From Adiantum capillus-veneris (taxonomy: Eukaryota > Streptophyta > Polypodiopsida > Polypodiales > Pteridaceae), in the NCBI GenBank assembly GCA_014529385.2, contig CM043971.1:82067340-82131339 (forward strand): a DNA stretch of 64,000 bases, read 5' to 3'. The translations under genes and the position numbers were made by a program. The notes beneath the pieces are model-generated. The model made no database searches, had not been told where the DNA came from, and saw nothing but the letters and a program-made list of their open reading frames with translations. Shown piece by piece: positions 10,638-21,080 of this stretch (position 1 is the first letter of the stretch; each line of letters begins with the position of its first letter).

Positions 10638-10716
10638 GAGAGTCTGCTGTTTTTCAAGAATGGTTGAGGATCGAAGTATTTTGGTCTTCCATTTTTAGAG
10701 AGGCAGAGAACGTACA
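10638..10716 (+). pseudogene. Unrecognised host gene: exon cut by Gypsy-A
   Basis: Follows the acceptor GTCATAG and reads ESAVFQEWLRIEVFWSSIF, then REAENV, where Gypsy-A begins. Ignoring the element and one copy of its target duplication, the frame continues without a break at 20457. This exon was therefore probably intact when hit. Confidence 0.6.
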
Positions 10717-11320
10717 TGTTAACACTCATGGCTCACAGACACCATATCACCTACGACGGGCGTTGTATTATTTACTTGGTAGAGTCAGGTACCGGGCTTG
10801 TCGGTCCAATAGGAAAAGGGTAAGAGTGATCGCCGATGAGAGGCGCACTCTAACTGGAACATTCAAGGGATTAGTTGGTTAAGCATGGGCGCCCAAGTGT
10901 GAATGGGGCGAGCTCATATAAAAGTCAACTAAACCTAAATTTCGCTCATTCTCTCATTTGTGCAATTGAAGAGTGCTCTTGCTCCATCTCCATCTTCTTC
11001 TTCTTCTTCTTCATCTCCTTGTGTGTGTGTGTGTGTGTGTGCGTGAGAGAGAGAGGCAGAGAGAGAGAGAGAGAGTGTGTGTGATCAAGCATTGCGACGA
11101 CGGCACGGCGGCTGTGAAGCGGTTGAGCGCGGCGTAGCAGCGTCTCCTTCTTCTTCGCGGCGAGGAATCCTCCACGACAGAAGCGTAGAGCGGTGAGTGA
11201 CACATCAACGCCATCTTTGAGCTTACAAGTTTAGGCTTGTTGTGGGCTTGGAGCCATTTGTGGCTCGCATACGGTGTATCGACAAGTTCCTTGCATTGAC
11301 ACGTGCGACATACGCGCACA
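10717..11320 (+). repeat. Gypsy-A 5' LTR
   Basis: 604 bp, from TGTTAACACTCATGGC to ACGCGCACA. It contains a TATA box, a (GT)n(GA)n tract (about 11021-11083) and a GC-rich downstream part. It is followed by TTTTTGGTGCCACTG, a decayed form of the TGGCGCCGTTGG primer-binding site seen in Gypsy-B. Confidence 0.85.
10917..10924 (+). promoter_or_regulatory. TATA box in Gypsy-A LTR
   Basis: TATAAAAG within the block GCGAGCTCATATAAAAG, conserved in all four LTR copies of this family (also 21735-21742). It is the likely core promoter of the element. Confidence 0.6.
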
Positions 11321-12268
11321 TTTTTGGTGCCACTGCAGCGGAATGCCATACACTAAGCTTAAATGGCACTCTGTGCTTGTTTTGTGGTACAATTTCAATT
11401 GTAGGAGAGGTAAGGAAGGAGGGTGTGTGTGTGTTGAGAAGAAGGATTTTGTGTTACTACTGTGTAATTTTTTTGTTAATAGAGTTTTCAAAGGTACTGT
11501 GTTTTTTCTCTGTGTAAGGTGTTAGTATTAAGGTTCTTAGTTTTGTGTAATGTAATGTACAGTAAGTAGGAACTAGATCTGTGAGAGCTAATAGAGTGTG
11601 TTAGTGTGTAACAGTAGGTGTATTAGTTGGAAGTAGGTAGGTAGAGTGTGTGTGTGCTCCCGCGCAGGCCACGGCGACCTTATCCTTTTTTTTAAAGATT
11701 GAAAATTTGAAAATAAAATTTTTTTTAAAAAGAATAAAAAATTTAAAGGTAGGACCGGGATCGGGAATATCTCCTAGACCCAAGCCCAAGCTCACGCTCA
11801 GGCTTAGGCATCTATCGCCCTTTAAAAATTACGAATTTTAGCTTCACACGTAGCAAAAATTCGACTTTTTTGAGGACCAACGGAGCTTCAGGTGACCAAA
11901 CGTTGTGTTGTAAAGCACACTGCGACCCTCTGAGTGATATGCTCATTTTGAGCTATCACACACTTTAATCAGAAAAATCGATCATTAAAAAACATTAAAA
12001 ACGTAAAAAACACAAGTGAAAACGAATGCTTAAAAAAGTAAGCGGTTAACCTTCGAGGTTATTCACCGACGCTTGTAGGGTGCCAAAGGCACATGCATCT
12101 GTGCTCTGGTCGTGTGCTAGAGACGAAGCAACTAGAGAGAATTTCGACTTACGCGAGTTCTCAATATCCACCTACTTTAGGTTCCAAGCCCTTAGCGGAG
12201 ACCCAAGGTAGTACACAAACCAAGACCCGAACATAGCAGCTAGTGACTCTTCCTCTGATTACGACGTC
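11321..12268 (+). other. Gypsy-A untranslated leader
   Basis: No convincing gene. The stretch includes long T/A-rich runs (11690-11750) and the CCCAAGCCCAAGCTCACGC block. It is collinear with 22132-22851 of Gypsy-B, as expected for the leader between primer-binding site and gag. Confidence 0.6.
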
Positions 12269-12823
12269 ATGGAGGGTTTCCCAATGCCTAATCCCGATAG
12301 CTCAAGCCAAGACATGAATGCCATGGGTCCGCAGTCTGGGCCGAGCGTGCTTAGCCGCCTGAAGGAAACCTTTAGTAGAGCCACTCGCTCCGAACATGGA
12401 GCTAATGATGTAAATGAGGGGGGTGGGGAAGTAAATTCTCCATTCATGACCAACATAGACCCTATGCCCTTAGAGAATGTGCACGTGAATACTTCATTCA
12501 CTGCACCTCCTGACTCTTCAGAGCTATTCCCCTCCGAGGTCATATTACCCGATGGTAGAAGCCTTGCCGAAGTGCAAGAGGTTCAGCAGTATATCCTTGC
12601 AGCGAGGGAAAAGGAAGTCGAGGGCTTACACAAGGTGGAGCAACGAAGAGAGTTAAAAGCGAAAGTCCCTATGTCAATATCCTTGCTAAGAGACAAATCG
12701 AGTGCTCTTGACTTAGCAACCGGCAAGGGCCAACCCCCAGAAAGCAACATTGCATCTAGCTCAAAGGACACCCCTAGCACCTCAATCCTAGATGGAGCGT
12801 TCTTAAATGAGAACTGGGAATAC
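12269..12823 (+). pseudogene. Gypsy-A gag-like N-terminal ORF, truncated
   Basis: The frame opens MEGFPMPNPDSSSQDMNAM and includes SRLKETFSRATRSEHGANDV and LPDGRSLAEVQEVQQYI. The same protein is in Gypsy-B at 22852-23415. The frame is cut at about 12823, where sequence switches abruptly to Copia-2 RT; the apparent C-terminus beyond that is copia antisense. The protein is acidic and Ser-rich with a central basic helix. Exact gag homology is not visible in this part, so the call rests on its place between leader and zinc knuckles. Confidence 0.6.
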
Positions 12824-13976
12824 CACCATCACACTGCTTAAACTGTATACCCAAGTAATGATGCAACAGCCCCAAATCTTTCATCTTGAAAGTAGCATTC
12901 AAATCAGCCTTAAATTCAGCAATATGTCTCTCATTTGGTCCAGTTATCAGCAAATCATCAACATAAAGAACCACAATGAGAAGTACATCACCCTCACGCT
13001 TTACATACAATGTGCTTTCTGTTGGACTGTTACGAAAGCCTTGTTTGACCAAATGAGTGTCAGCTTTCTCATACCAAGCACGAGGAGATTGCTTCAACCC
13101 ATACAAAGCCTTCTTACATCTGCACACTTTGTCCTCTCATCCTTTTATGACAAAATCGCGAGGCTGCGTTACATAAACTTCCTCAAATATGTCACCATTC
13201 AAGAAGGCAGTAACAATGTCTGATTGATGTACATCCCAACCAAAATGAGCTGCCAATGCACATAGAAAACGTACAGTAGTCATACGACAAGTGGGAGCAA
13301 AAGTCTCTTCATAATCTATGCCTTTTTGCTGTGCATAACCCTTTGCAACAAGTCGAGCCTTATGGCGACCGATCTCACCATCCGGCTTGCGTTTCAACTT
13401 GTAAACCCACTTCGTACCAATGGCCTTTTTGCCAGGAGGCAAATCACATAAAGTCCATGTGTCATTTTCTATAAGTGCATCATATTCTGATTGCATGGCA
13501 GCCATCCAATTTTCTGAATTCTGTGCTTCATCAAAAGACAGAGGCTCCTCAACATCATGTAAACTAGACACAGCCAAAGCATAACATTCTGATGCATAAG
13601 ATGCATGGCGGGAGCCTGAACGAGTACGACTATACAAAGGTGCATCCAATTTACTGTCACGCAAAGTGTGCACCAGCCATTTTGGCATACCTCTAGCGTG
13701 CTCATTTTCAGCCCTTTCCTCATCAAGTACATCATGTACATCTGCATCAGTAATAGGCTGATCTAAAACATTTTCAGAAACCCCCATAGGCTGTACATTT
13801 GCCTCATTGGAACTTACATTCGTATTTCCACCACTGAAAAGAGGCAACAAAGTGTCATAAATGTCCTGTGACGTTACATTACTGTCTCTAGTACATGACA
13901 ACAAGGGCTGAACAGAATCTTCCACAAACACTACATCCCGAGAAAGCAGAATACGTTTTTTTTGCGGATGATACAA
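12821..13976 (-). pseudogene. Copia-2 reverse transcriptase, truncated
   Basis: Frame 13976-13137 (279 codons) holds the linker and RT N-terminus: GTKWVYKLKRKPDGEIGRHK, AQQKGIDYEETFAPTCRM, QSDIVTAFLNGDIFEEVYV. Frame 13127-12824 continues with KALYGLKQSPRAWYEK and the catalytic YVDDLLITG. The split lies in a stop/indel at 13128-13137. The C-terminal quarter and RNase H are missing through the deletion. Confidence 0.9.
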
Positions 13977-14524
13977 CCTGTAACCTTTGCTTCATATGGA
14001 GTAATAGACTGCAAAGCTTTCGTAGGACACCTGTTAAGTACATAAGTGGCACACATGATGGCCTCAAGCCAAAAAGAATGCGGCAAAGCTTGAGTTTTGA
14101 CCATACATCGTGCCATTTCCGTCAGTGACCTGTTTTTCCTCTCAGCAACACCATTTTGTTGAGGCGTATAAGGCATTGTATATTGGTGTTTTATCCCACG
14201 ACTAGCCATAAATGCATTAAAATCATGAGACATATACTCCCCCCCTCTATCGGAACGGAGGGTGCCCATAGTACATTTCGAGACATTTTCAGCCATAGCC
14301 AGAAATTGTTTCAACCACATAAAAACTTTGGACTTCGCTTTAAGCAGAAATACCCATGCATGCCTAGAGTAATCATCAATGAAAGTCACGAAGTACAGGT
14401 AATTGCCCAAGGACGGAGTTTGCATGGGCCCACAAACATCACTATGCACAAGCTGCAACCTCCATGTGGCTCGAAGGCAAAGAAGCAACCATATCAAATT
14501 TCTGCAAACGTAGCAAACTAGCAA
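13931..14524 (-). pseudogene. Copia-2 integrase core, internally deleted
   Basis: All three catalytic regions are present: HSDVCGPM with the first Asp, RSDRGGEYM with the second, NGVAERKNR with the Glu. A deletion of roughly 40 codons near 13995 fuses TPYEA directly to KVTGC, removing the FGCLAYALVPQT block kept in Copia-1 and shifting the frame. The N-terminal pre-integrase zinc region is also shortened (near 14465). Confidence 0.9.
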
Positions 14525-16066
14525 AATTCAGATGACCAAAACCTGCATGCCAATGTTTTGCATCTGAAATAGCCCTTGAATCTGCAACAGCATTTGCAAA
14601 ATTTTGTCCACACTTGTCATACAAAGTGAGCTTATACAGCCCACGGCACAAAAGCCCAGATGCAACAATTTCATCACCAAAACTGAGATCATGAACTGTA
14701 CATCTGTCATCCACAAATTTGACTACAAGTCCAAGTCTAGCAAGTGCGGATATAGACAAGAGATTCTTCTTGATCCCAGGTACATAAAGTGCATCAACAA
14801 GTGTGAAGGAACTGCCATTAGCAGCAGTGAGCACAATCTTTCCAACTCCCTGAACTGGATAAGAGGCGTTGTCGGCACAAGTGACTGAATTCCCATGAGG
14901 CACAGACTCGAGAGAGGTAAACAATTCACGATGTGAGGTAATGTGCTTTGTAGCACCACTGTCGAAATACCACACATGTGAATCTGCAGCAATTGACAAG
15001 CATGCATCATGGACAGCAGGATTGTAAGTGCACTCTGCGCTAAAAGCCCATTCTGCATCAACATCAGCATTACAGTCTCCTTTCACAGAAGACTCAACAA
15101 TGGCTGCATTTGTAGTGGAACCAGCATTTGCAGTGGAACCACCCTCTTTCTTCTTAGCCTCTTTGGCCTTCAACTTAGGACACGACTTGATCAAGTGATC
15201 ATTGGCTTTACAATAATGGCAACGCATCTTCTTTTTGCCCTTATCACTAGAATTGCCAGACGAAGTGCTGCCAGCAGAAGCATTAGGAACAAAATTTTTG
15301 CCACTCGCAGCAGAACCATAAGAAGCGGCTGCATTATTGTTACCACCCTTTCTTTGAGAACCAATAAAAGCCTGTTCAACTGCACGTTGCCTAGTTCTAT
15401 TTTTTCTGGAAAGTGACTCTTGCAACAGCAATGTGCATAATGCATCAAACTTGACAACTTCAGGATTTCCTTGGGTCATCAGTCTCCAAGTACTAGCAAA
15501 AGTCTGGTAGGAATCTGGTAAGGCATCAAGAACAGTCTGCACAAGTGAACTGTCTGAAATGACTTCACCTGCAGAAATAAGCTGCTCATTGATATCCTGG
15601 ACACTAGCAAGGAAAGTGTCCATATCATCTTCCTCATGTATAATCTTCGACTCCAACTCTTTACGCAGCAAAGCAATTTTAGCCTCATTGCGGCTTGCAG
15701 ACATGCTAGAATATCCCAAGCCTGTTTTGCAGATTTTGCTGAACGGATGTGAGGAACAATGGTGCGCTTCACAGACAACGCAATCAATGCATGAGCTTGC
15801 GCATCCTTAACATCCCAACGAGCTTGTTCTGCAGTAGGCAAAACAACTCTTCGAGCAGCAATCCTTGCAGCAAGACCTGCAACATCCTCAACATCGCCTA
15901 CATCCTCAGAACCAGGATGTACATCAATGCCCTGCACAATGTTCCAGACACCCTTTGACACAAGAACATGTTACATCATAGAAGCCCACATAGGGTAGTT
16001 TTCCCCATCCAACCTGTCCTCAGCAGCAAACATCTTGAACACATCTGTGTTGTTGTTGTCAGCCAT
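14442..16066 (-). pseudogene. Copia-2 gag and protease
   Basis: The gag start is probably at 16066 (complement), where the frame opens MADNNNTDVFKMFAAEDRLD; a stop follows about 30 codons later (a Gln codon changed to TAA). Frames 15961-15479 and 15719-14442 carry the UBN2-type gag (DALPDSYQTFASTWRLMTQG), zinc knuckle CHYCKANDHLIKSC, protease site YFDSGATKHITSHRELF and pre-integrase GFGHLNFASLLRL. At 425 codons the second frame is the longest open stretch in the window. Confidence 0.92.
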
Positions 16067-16428
16067 GGCAAATGCTGCACCTGATGTGAAAACTGCCCGA
16101 AAATAGGAGAAACAGAGCAGGAACAACCTGTGATATATAGCACAAACCGTAGAGGACTATAAGGCACCTGTTATGCAGAAAACGGCACTGACATAAATTC
16201 TGCACAAAATGACGAAAATGCCTGTGCAGTACTGCCTGTAGTGGAAACGGAGGCCGAAATGAGCCCAAATCAAAAATCTGAGCAGACCGAGCTCTTCGAG
16301 CATACGCCAAATATTTGTCGACCTGCGAACGCTCACCAAAGCTCATTGAACTCGGAGAAAGTGAGCAGGCGTGTGCTGGAGCAGCTGGCGACTAAGCCCG
16401 GGAGGACGTGACCTTCTCTGATACCAAT

Positions 16429-16655
16429 TGTTGGAATTAGGGTTGCAGAGAAACGCACACAGCTTGGAGAAGACGAAAGAAGCTCAAGGCACAGAATAGA
16501 GAGTGTGTTACTTAGTGTGCAATGGAAAGATAGATAGCCCTAGAGTGATGGGCGTATATACAATGCACGGGGGGGAAAACCTCCTAAAGAGGAAAAAAAT
16601 GCCCCGGCGGTCCTAGTGTGTTCACACACATCACTACCACATGTATATGGTAACA
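16429..16655 (-). repeat. Copia-2 5' LTR
   Basis: 227 bp from TGTTGGAATTAGGG to TATATGGTAACA, closely similar to both Copia-1 LTRs. Gypsy-A internal sequence resumes directly at 16656. Confidence 0.92.
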
Positions 16656-17166
16656 AGCTAGTCTCAGCTCTTAGAGCCTTCCTCAATGGAGAACTGAAGT
16701 ATGGGCTACCACAATTTGCACAGATGGATGGAGCTGGGGAGATGCCAATAGAGGAAGAACACTTAGATCCACAACCCAACCTAGACGAGAACCTTATTAT
16801 AGAATACCTGTTAACAAGTTGGGACAATACTTTGAGGGTGATGAATCCAATGCGACCATACCAATCACTACTAATGGATTAACTGTGAAGGGAATCCTTG
16901 ATGGTGGCACTGGGGTTAGCACTGTGACTAAAAATTGCTGGAAAACTATGGGAAGACCTCACCTTGCGACCACAACCATAGTAGTGAAGATGGCCAATGG
17001 GTCTATTATTAAACCAATTGGGATGCTAGAAGATCTCAAGATCAAGGTCTTTGGACATAAAATAAGATTTTCCTTCATTGTTATGGATTTCTGCAAACAC
17101 ACGATGGCATCGGAGATGATCTTAGGATGTCCTTTCATGAGGGAAGCAAAAATGGTGCATGACTAG
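16656..17166 (+). pseudogene. Gypsy-A retropepsin-like domain
   Basis: Sequence resumes in the family's pol-proximal ORF with SALRAFLNGELKYGLPQFAQ, a frameshift near 16805, then VKGILDGGTGVSTVTKN, in which D-G-G stands where retropepsins have D-[ST]-G. MASEMILGCPFMREAKMVHD supplies the second conserved ILG block. The layout (Asp box, about 80 residues, ILG) is that of a clan AA aspartic protease. Gypsy-B has the longer version. Confidence 0.65.
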
Positions 17167-17447
17167 TCTGAAAACCGCATCTCCCTGCAGTTCCGAGATT
17201 CTGTCCTTCGAGTGGATCTTGTGACTGGTCGAGCACATTCTCTAGGAAACAGGTTTATAATTGATCATAGATCTGACACCACAGTTCACTCGGCCCCATT
17301 GCAGTATTGTTACACGTGTAAAGCGAACACTGATGTTGGGGAAGATTCTCCTTATATGGATGTACTACCTGGGATGACTGAGTCAGACAATGTGGATTGG
17401 GTCCACCTAGCAGCAACCATAGACACTTGGGGCAATAGGGGGACGGT

Positions 17448-18197
17448 GTGGGTAAACCCGAGGGGGATGAAATGCCACCACTCGTACCCTTAAATATGCT
17501 ACAAGCAATTCATATAGCTTCTCACAAGACTCATCCTAATATAACGAAGAAAACATACAAGTGGGTCCCTAAAGTTTCTTTAACGACCATAGCTAGTGCT
17601 AAAAAACAGAAGCCTTGTAAGAAACGTCCCACTCGCCCCAAGAAATGTAAAGAAACGTGGCGTTGGATTCCTAAACGACTATTAGAAGCCCAAGGTTACT
17701 ATCAAGGAAATGATCAAATCTGGGTGCCAAAACGTAGATTGTGTTCTTACCGGTCACCTGACCCATGTGCGCCGAATCCTGTAGCTCCAAAACGAATTGA
17801 CAATCACGAAAAGAAAAAAATCACAGAATGTTACACACCTGCTCCAAAGCTAGTTTGGGTACCAAAGAAAGAACGATTTGTTCCACCTAGCTCAAGAACA
17901 GGGGAGTCCCATGAAGCTTCTAGCTCCTCATGTAATGCATCCATAGAGGTAAAAGCTTCTCCGCGGCCTCTACCTACAATAGTGGACCTCCATAAAGTTA
18001 CAAAAGAGTCCACACCTCCCAGTGTTCAAGAATCACCTGATGAACCACTTCAAGTTCGATCCTGGGAGAGTACCTTACCACCCTTGCAACTCGACGAGCC
18101 ACCTAAGGTAATAGAAAACTACTGGCAAAAATCCTCACCTATTACCAATTGGAACAATTGGTTTCAAAGGGTGACGAGCACATTTCAAACGGTATGA
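17448..18197 (+). CDS. Gypsy-A W-x-P-K repeat protein
   Basis: A 249-codon open frame lies downstream of the protease, where RT would normally be. It has four W-[VI]-P-K boxes at residues 39, 73, 92 and 137 (YKWVPKVSL, WRWIPKRLL, IWVPKRRL, VWVPKKERF). They are separated by Lys/Arg/Pro-rich linkers with paired Cys (KPCKKRPTRPKKCKETW). The C-terminal half is Ser/Pro-rich and acidic. W-V-P-K boxes are known from the gag-pol linkers of some plant LTR elements, but I do not know a function. An RNA-binding role is a guess from charge. The orthologous frame in Gypsy-B is broken. Confidence 0.5.
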   Translation: MGKPEGDEMPPLVPLNMLQAIHIASHKTHPNITKKTYKWVPKVSLTTIASAKKQKPCKKRPTRPKKCKETWRWIPKRLLEAQGYYQGNDQIWVPKRRLCSYRSPDPCAPNPVAPKRIDNHEKKKITECYTPAPKLVWVPKKERFVPPSSRTGESHEASSSSCNASIEVKASPRPLPTIVDLHKVTKESTPPSVQESPDEPLQVRSWESTLPPLQLDEPPKVIENYWQKSSPITNWNNWFQRVTSTFQTV

Positions 18198-19864
18198 TCT
18201 ACCCAAGGAAGGGGAGGGGGGGGGGGGGGTGTTTGTTGATAGTCATCATTGACTCACTCCCCTCTCAACCTTCCTCCCTGATCTCTCAATCTCCCAATCT
18301 TAGGGAATGTATATATAAATCTTATACTCACAAAAAAGAAAAAAAGTAAAGAGCAAGAGCAATTAGCAAACGAGTATGCACAATAAAAGTCAAAACATTG
18401 ACTCAGACCTACACATTCGCATTCGGTACACTGAAACAAAAACCTATGCCATAAAACACCTTTGATCCTCATCACTCAAGTGATGATGGAGGGTAGGTAG
18501 AATTAGTACGATAGGAGTGTTTCTGTTTTAGAGTTGAGTGATTAGCAAAGTTCCTTTTTTCCATTGATGTGCCTCCTAGAGGTATTCTTTGTGTTTCCTA
18601 ATGTGTACAGGAACGTGTTGCTGTTGTTAGGATTTGGACCTTCATGGAATCTTTCTCTCGTTCACACTTCAAATCAAGCGCGACCATCAACAAAAACAGG
18701 TGTTTCTTGTCCATTAGCATTGCCCCTTATCTATTTGGCATCCATGTTTCGTCTGCCTTAATTGTGATTGGTAGCATAATATTCAACACATTTGCTTGGA
18801 ATCAAACATTAAATTCAATGTTATTTTTGGTCATAATCACTTGTCTAGGTTTAAAAATCAAGCAGTCCGACTAAGCTAGGTTGACCAAGCTAGGTGTTAG
18901 AGATCTTCTCTTAATACCATGGGGAATGCCTTCCTAATTATCAATGGTTACTTAGGTTCTTAATCCGATTTAGGCAGCATTGTGTGAAATGTACTAGGGC
19001 TTTCTAGTGGGCTTAGTCCCTATTGACCTTTAGCTTAAGTGTTATAAGGGAGTTTACTAGTGTGATGAGCCTGGGGAGGGTAACCGTGCTATATGACCCC
19101 CCAAAGTTACAAAATTAAAATGTTGAAAATGAACAAACAAAAAAAAATAAAATTCAAAGTTCCACAATGTAAAATCTTAAGCTGGAAGAGAAATCTCAGC
19201 TTTATTTTGGTACTTCACTCACATGTATCGCCTATGGTACTAGAGCCTTAGAGGTTCCCAGTGTGGGCGCTTTTCCTTAAAAAGCAAAAAACCCAAGGCA
19301 TACAAAATAAGCACACACATCAAAATTGAAACAATGTGAAAAGACTTTGGGGGGTCAAAGAAAAAGTAATCAGTCAGGCGATGATTTCGTGAGAAATTCC
19401 TTTTATCGTAGAAGTACAAGGTCTTCTAGGAATAGCCTCTAGTCAACCCTCGGACATGAAATACTTGGCTCTCGCGATTAAACCACTTATTGACCAAAGA
19501 AAATTAAGAAGCTTACCCATGGTATTAATAGTCGATCTCTAGTGCCTTTCGACCGTTAAATTAGCGACCCCATACTTATTTAATTTTTTACCTTTACATA
19601 TGTTTATGCATTTGATTATATTGTAATTTAATCTTTATTGCTGACAAATGGTTTAAAATTCTGTTGCCAATCACATTGTCTGCCTACAACTGTATATGCT
19701 TTTTAATTCTATATGAGAATACAATTACTGTGCCAATGTTGTTTGATTTTGTAGTGATGACTGAAGAAGGCTAAGGACATTCATCTCAAATGCTCTTCCA
19801 CCTCGATGAACGAGCTTCAACTCAATAGCTTCCGAGGACGGAATCTACATCTGGAAGGGGGGCA
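18198..19864 (+). other. Gypsy-A 3' untranslated internal region
   Basis: No gene seen. It contains a G-run (about 18210-18229), a conserved block from AGCAAACGAGTATGCAC to CCTATTGACC shared with Gypsy-B (28300-29500), and ends in the polypurine tract before the 3' LTR. It has about 240 bp (about 19630-19850) that Gypsy-B lacks. Confidence 0.6.
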
Positions 19865-20451
19865 TGTTAACCCTCATGGCTCACGGACACCATATCACCT
19901 ACGACGGGCTATTATTTACTTGGTAGAGTCATGTACCAGGCTTGTCGGTCCAATAGGAAAAGGGTAAGAGTGATCGCTGATGAGAGGCGCACTCTAACTG
20001 GAACATTCAAGGGATTAGTTGGCTAAGCATGGCCCCAAGTGTGAATGGGGCGAGCTCATATAAAAGTCAACTAAACCTAAAATTCACTCATTCTCTCATT
20101 TGTGCAATTGAAGAGTGCTCTTGCTCCATCTCCATCTTCTTCTTCTTCATCTCCTTGTGTGTGTGTGTGTATGCGTGAGAGAGAGGGAGGGAGAGAGAGA
20201 GTGTGTGTGTGCGATCGAGCATTGCGACGATGGCACGGCGGCGGTGAAGCGGTTGAGCACGGCATAGCGGCGTCTCCTTCTTCTTCACGGCGAGGAATCC
20301 TCTACGACAGGAAGCGTAGAACAGTGAGTGACACACCAACGTCATCTTTGAGCTTACAAGTTTAGGCTTGTTGTGTGCTTGGAGCCATTTGTGGCTCGCA
20401 TACGGTGTATCGGCAAGTTCCTTGCATTGACACGTGCGACATACACTCACA
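19865..20451 (+). repeat. Gypsy-A 3' LTR
   Basis: 587 bp, from TGTTAACCCTCATGGC to ACTCACA, followed by GTATA. It is collinear with the 5' LTR apart from short indels and shorter GT/GA tracts. Confidence 0.85.
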
Positions 20452-20456
20452 GTATA

Positions 20457-20637
20457 CAGTTGTACCCGCATTATACATTTACAATCGATGCTTGGTTTGG
20501 ACCTGGAGTCATTCACCAAAGACACTAAGTTGATACATAAGGGCAAGACCTTCGCTTATGAGCTGGATGTGATGAAAAAGGGAACACAGTCTAGGGTGAG
20601 CAAGTCATTGGCAGATGCAGGGAAAAGGTGTCCTTGC
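20457..20637 (+). pseudogene. Unrecognised host gene: exon resumed after Gypsy-A
   Basis: Continues the frame broken at 10716: SCTRIIHLQSMLGLDLESF, then LIHKGKTFAYELDVMKKG and SRVSKSLADAGK, with a possible donor (AAAAG|GTGTCC). No family recognised. The clean continuation across the element is the main reason to treat 10638-10716 and this stretch as one exon. Confidence 0.55.
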
Positions 20638-20809
20638 AAGTATGCACAATAGACAATTGCCTTGCATTCCGAGAACTATAATATGATGCTAACAATGTTC
20701 TTACTTGTAATAGATGGTTGTGAGTTTACAAGTTTAACATAAAGGGGTTAAGAGTTTGCAAGCAATGCTCAAAATTGAAAAATCGAAGCATATTTTTAAC
20801 CCAATGCAG

Positions 20810-20905
20810 ATAGCATGCAACTTTAGGAGCATAGTCTACCATGATTTTCCTTGGGTCTTGGAGTATGGTGAGGATTTTCCTTGGGTCTTGGAGTACAGCA
20901 TCTCA
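20810..20905 (+). pseudogene. Unrecognised host gene: short exon with internal 30-bp duplication
   Basis: Between an acceptor (CCAATGCAG) and a possible donor (TCA|GTGTGA) the frame reads IACNFRSIVYHDFPWVLEYG, then EDFPWVLEYSIS. The peptide DFPWVLEY occurs twice because a 30-bp unit is directly repeated (20843 and 20873). Exon borders are tentative. Confidence 0.35.
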
Positions 20906-20979
20906 GTGTGAAAGTTATGCCTTCATAATTGCATAGTACCTGCCCACATCGTTAGGGTTAGTTTTAAATTACCTATTCG

Positions 20980-21052
20980 ATACTCCTTTGCACATGGAGC
21001 AATCTAGAGAGGCTTGGGGTATGCAGGGGGACAGCTCGTATAAGAGAGAAAC
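20980..21052 (+). pseudogene. Unrecognised host gene: exon end at Gypsy-B
   Basis: An open stretch ends AAGAGAGAAAC followed by GTGAG, the target duplication. Across the element the sequence continues GTGAGTATG, a good 5' splice site, and an acceptor (GTGATTAG) lies 77 bp further at 30832. The exon start is not determined. Confidence 0.35.
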
Positions 21053-21080
21053 GTGAGTGTTAACCGACAAGTCAAACAGT

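Larger units (their letters stand above)
12824..16655 (-). mobile_element. Copia-2: 3'-truncated Ty1/copia copy
   Basis: Same family as Copia-1, minus strand, with the 5' LTR (16429-16655) but no RNase H and no 3' LTR. Its RT ends abruptly at the junction with Gypsy-A gag, sharing TAC (12821-12823) with both parents. No target duplication can therefore be found. The primer-binding site region reads TGGTATCAGAGAAGG on the complement, close to tRNA-Met. Confidence 0.9.
10717..20451 (+). mobile_element. Gypsy-A: LTR element without visible RT, with Copia-2 inside
   Basis: LTRs at 10717-11320 and 19865-20451 start TGTTAAC and end CA. Flanks are GTACA (10712-10716) and GTATA (20452-20456), a 4-of-5 target duplication. 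A polypurine tract (GGAAGGGGGG) precedes the 3' LTR. The interior carries a gag-like N-terminal ORF, a retropepsin-like domain and a W-x-P-K repeat ORF, but no RT or integrase of its own. A truncated copia (12824-16655) replaces about 3 kb that is present in the sister copy Gypsy-B. The element occupies an exon of the host gene. Confidence 0.85.

Noticed and set aside
18564-18874. Short hydrophobic ORFs (also at 28503-28733)
   Set aside because: Shared non-coding 3' block of Gypsy-A and Gypsy-B; the frames are not conserved between the copies.
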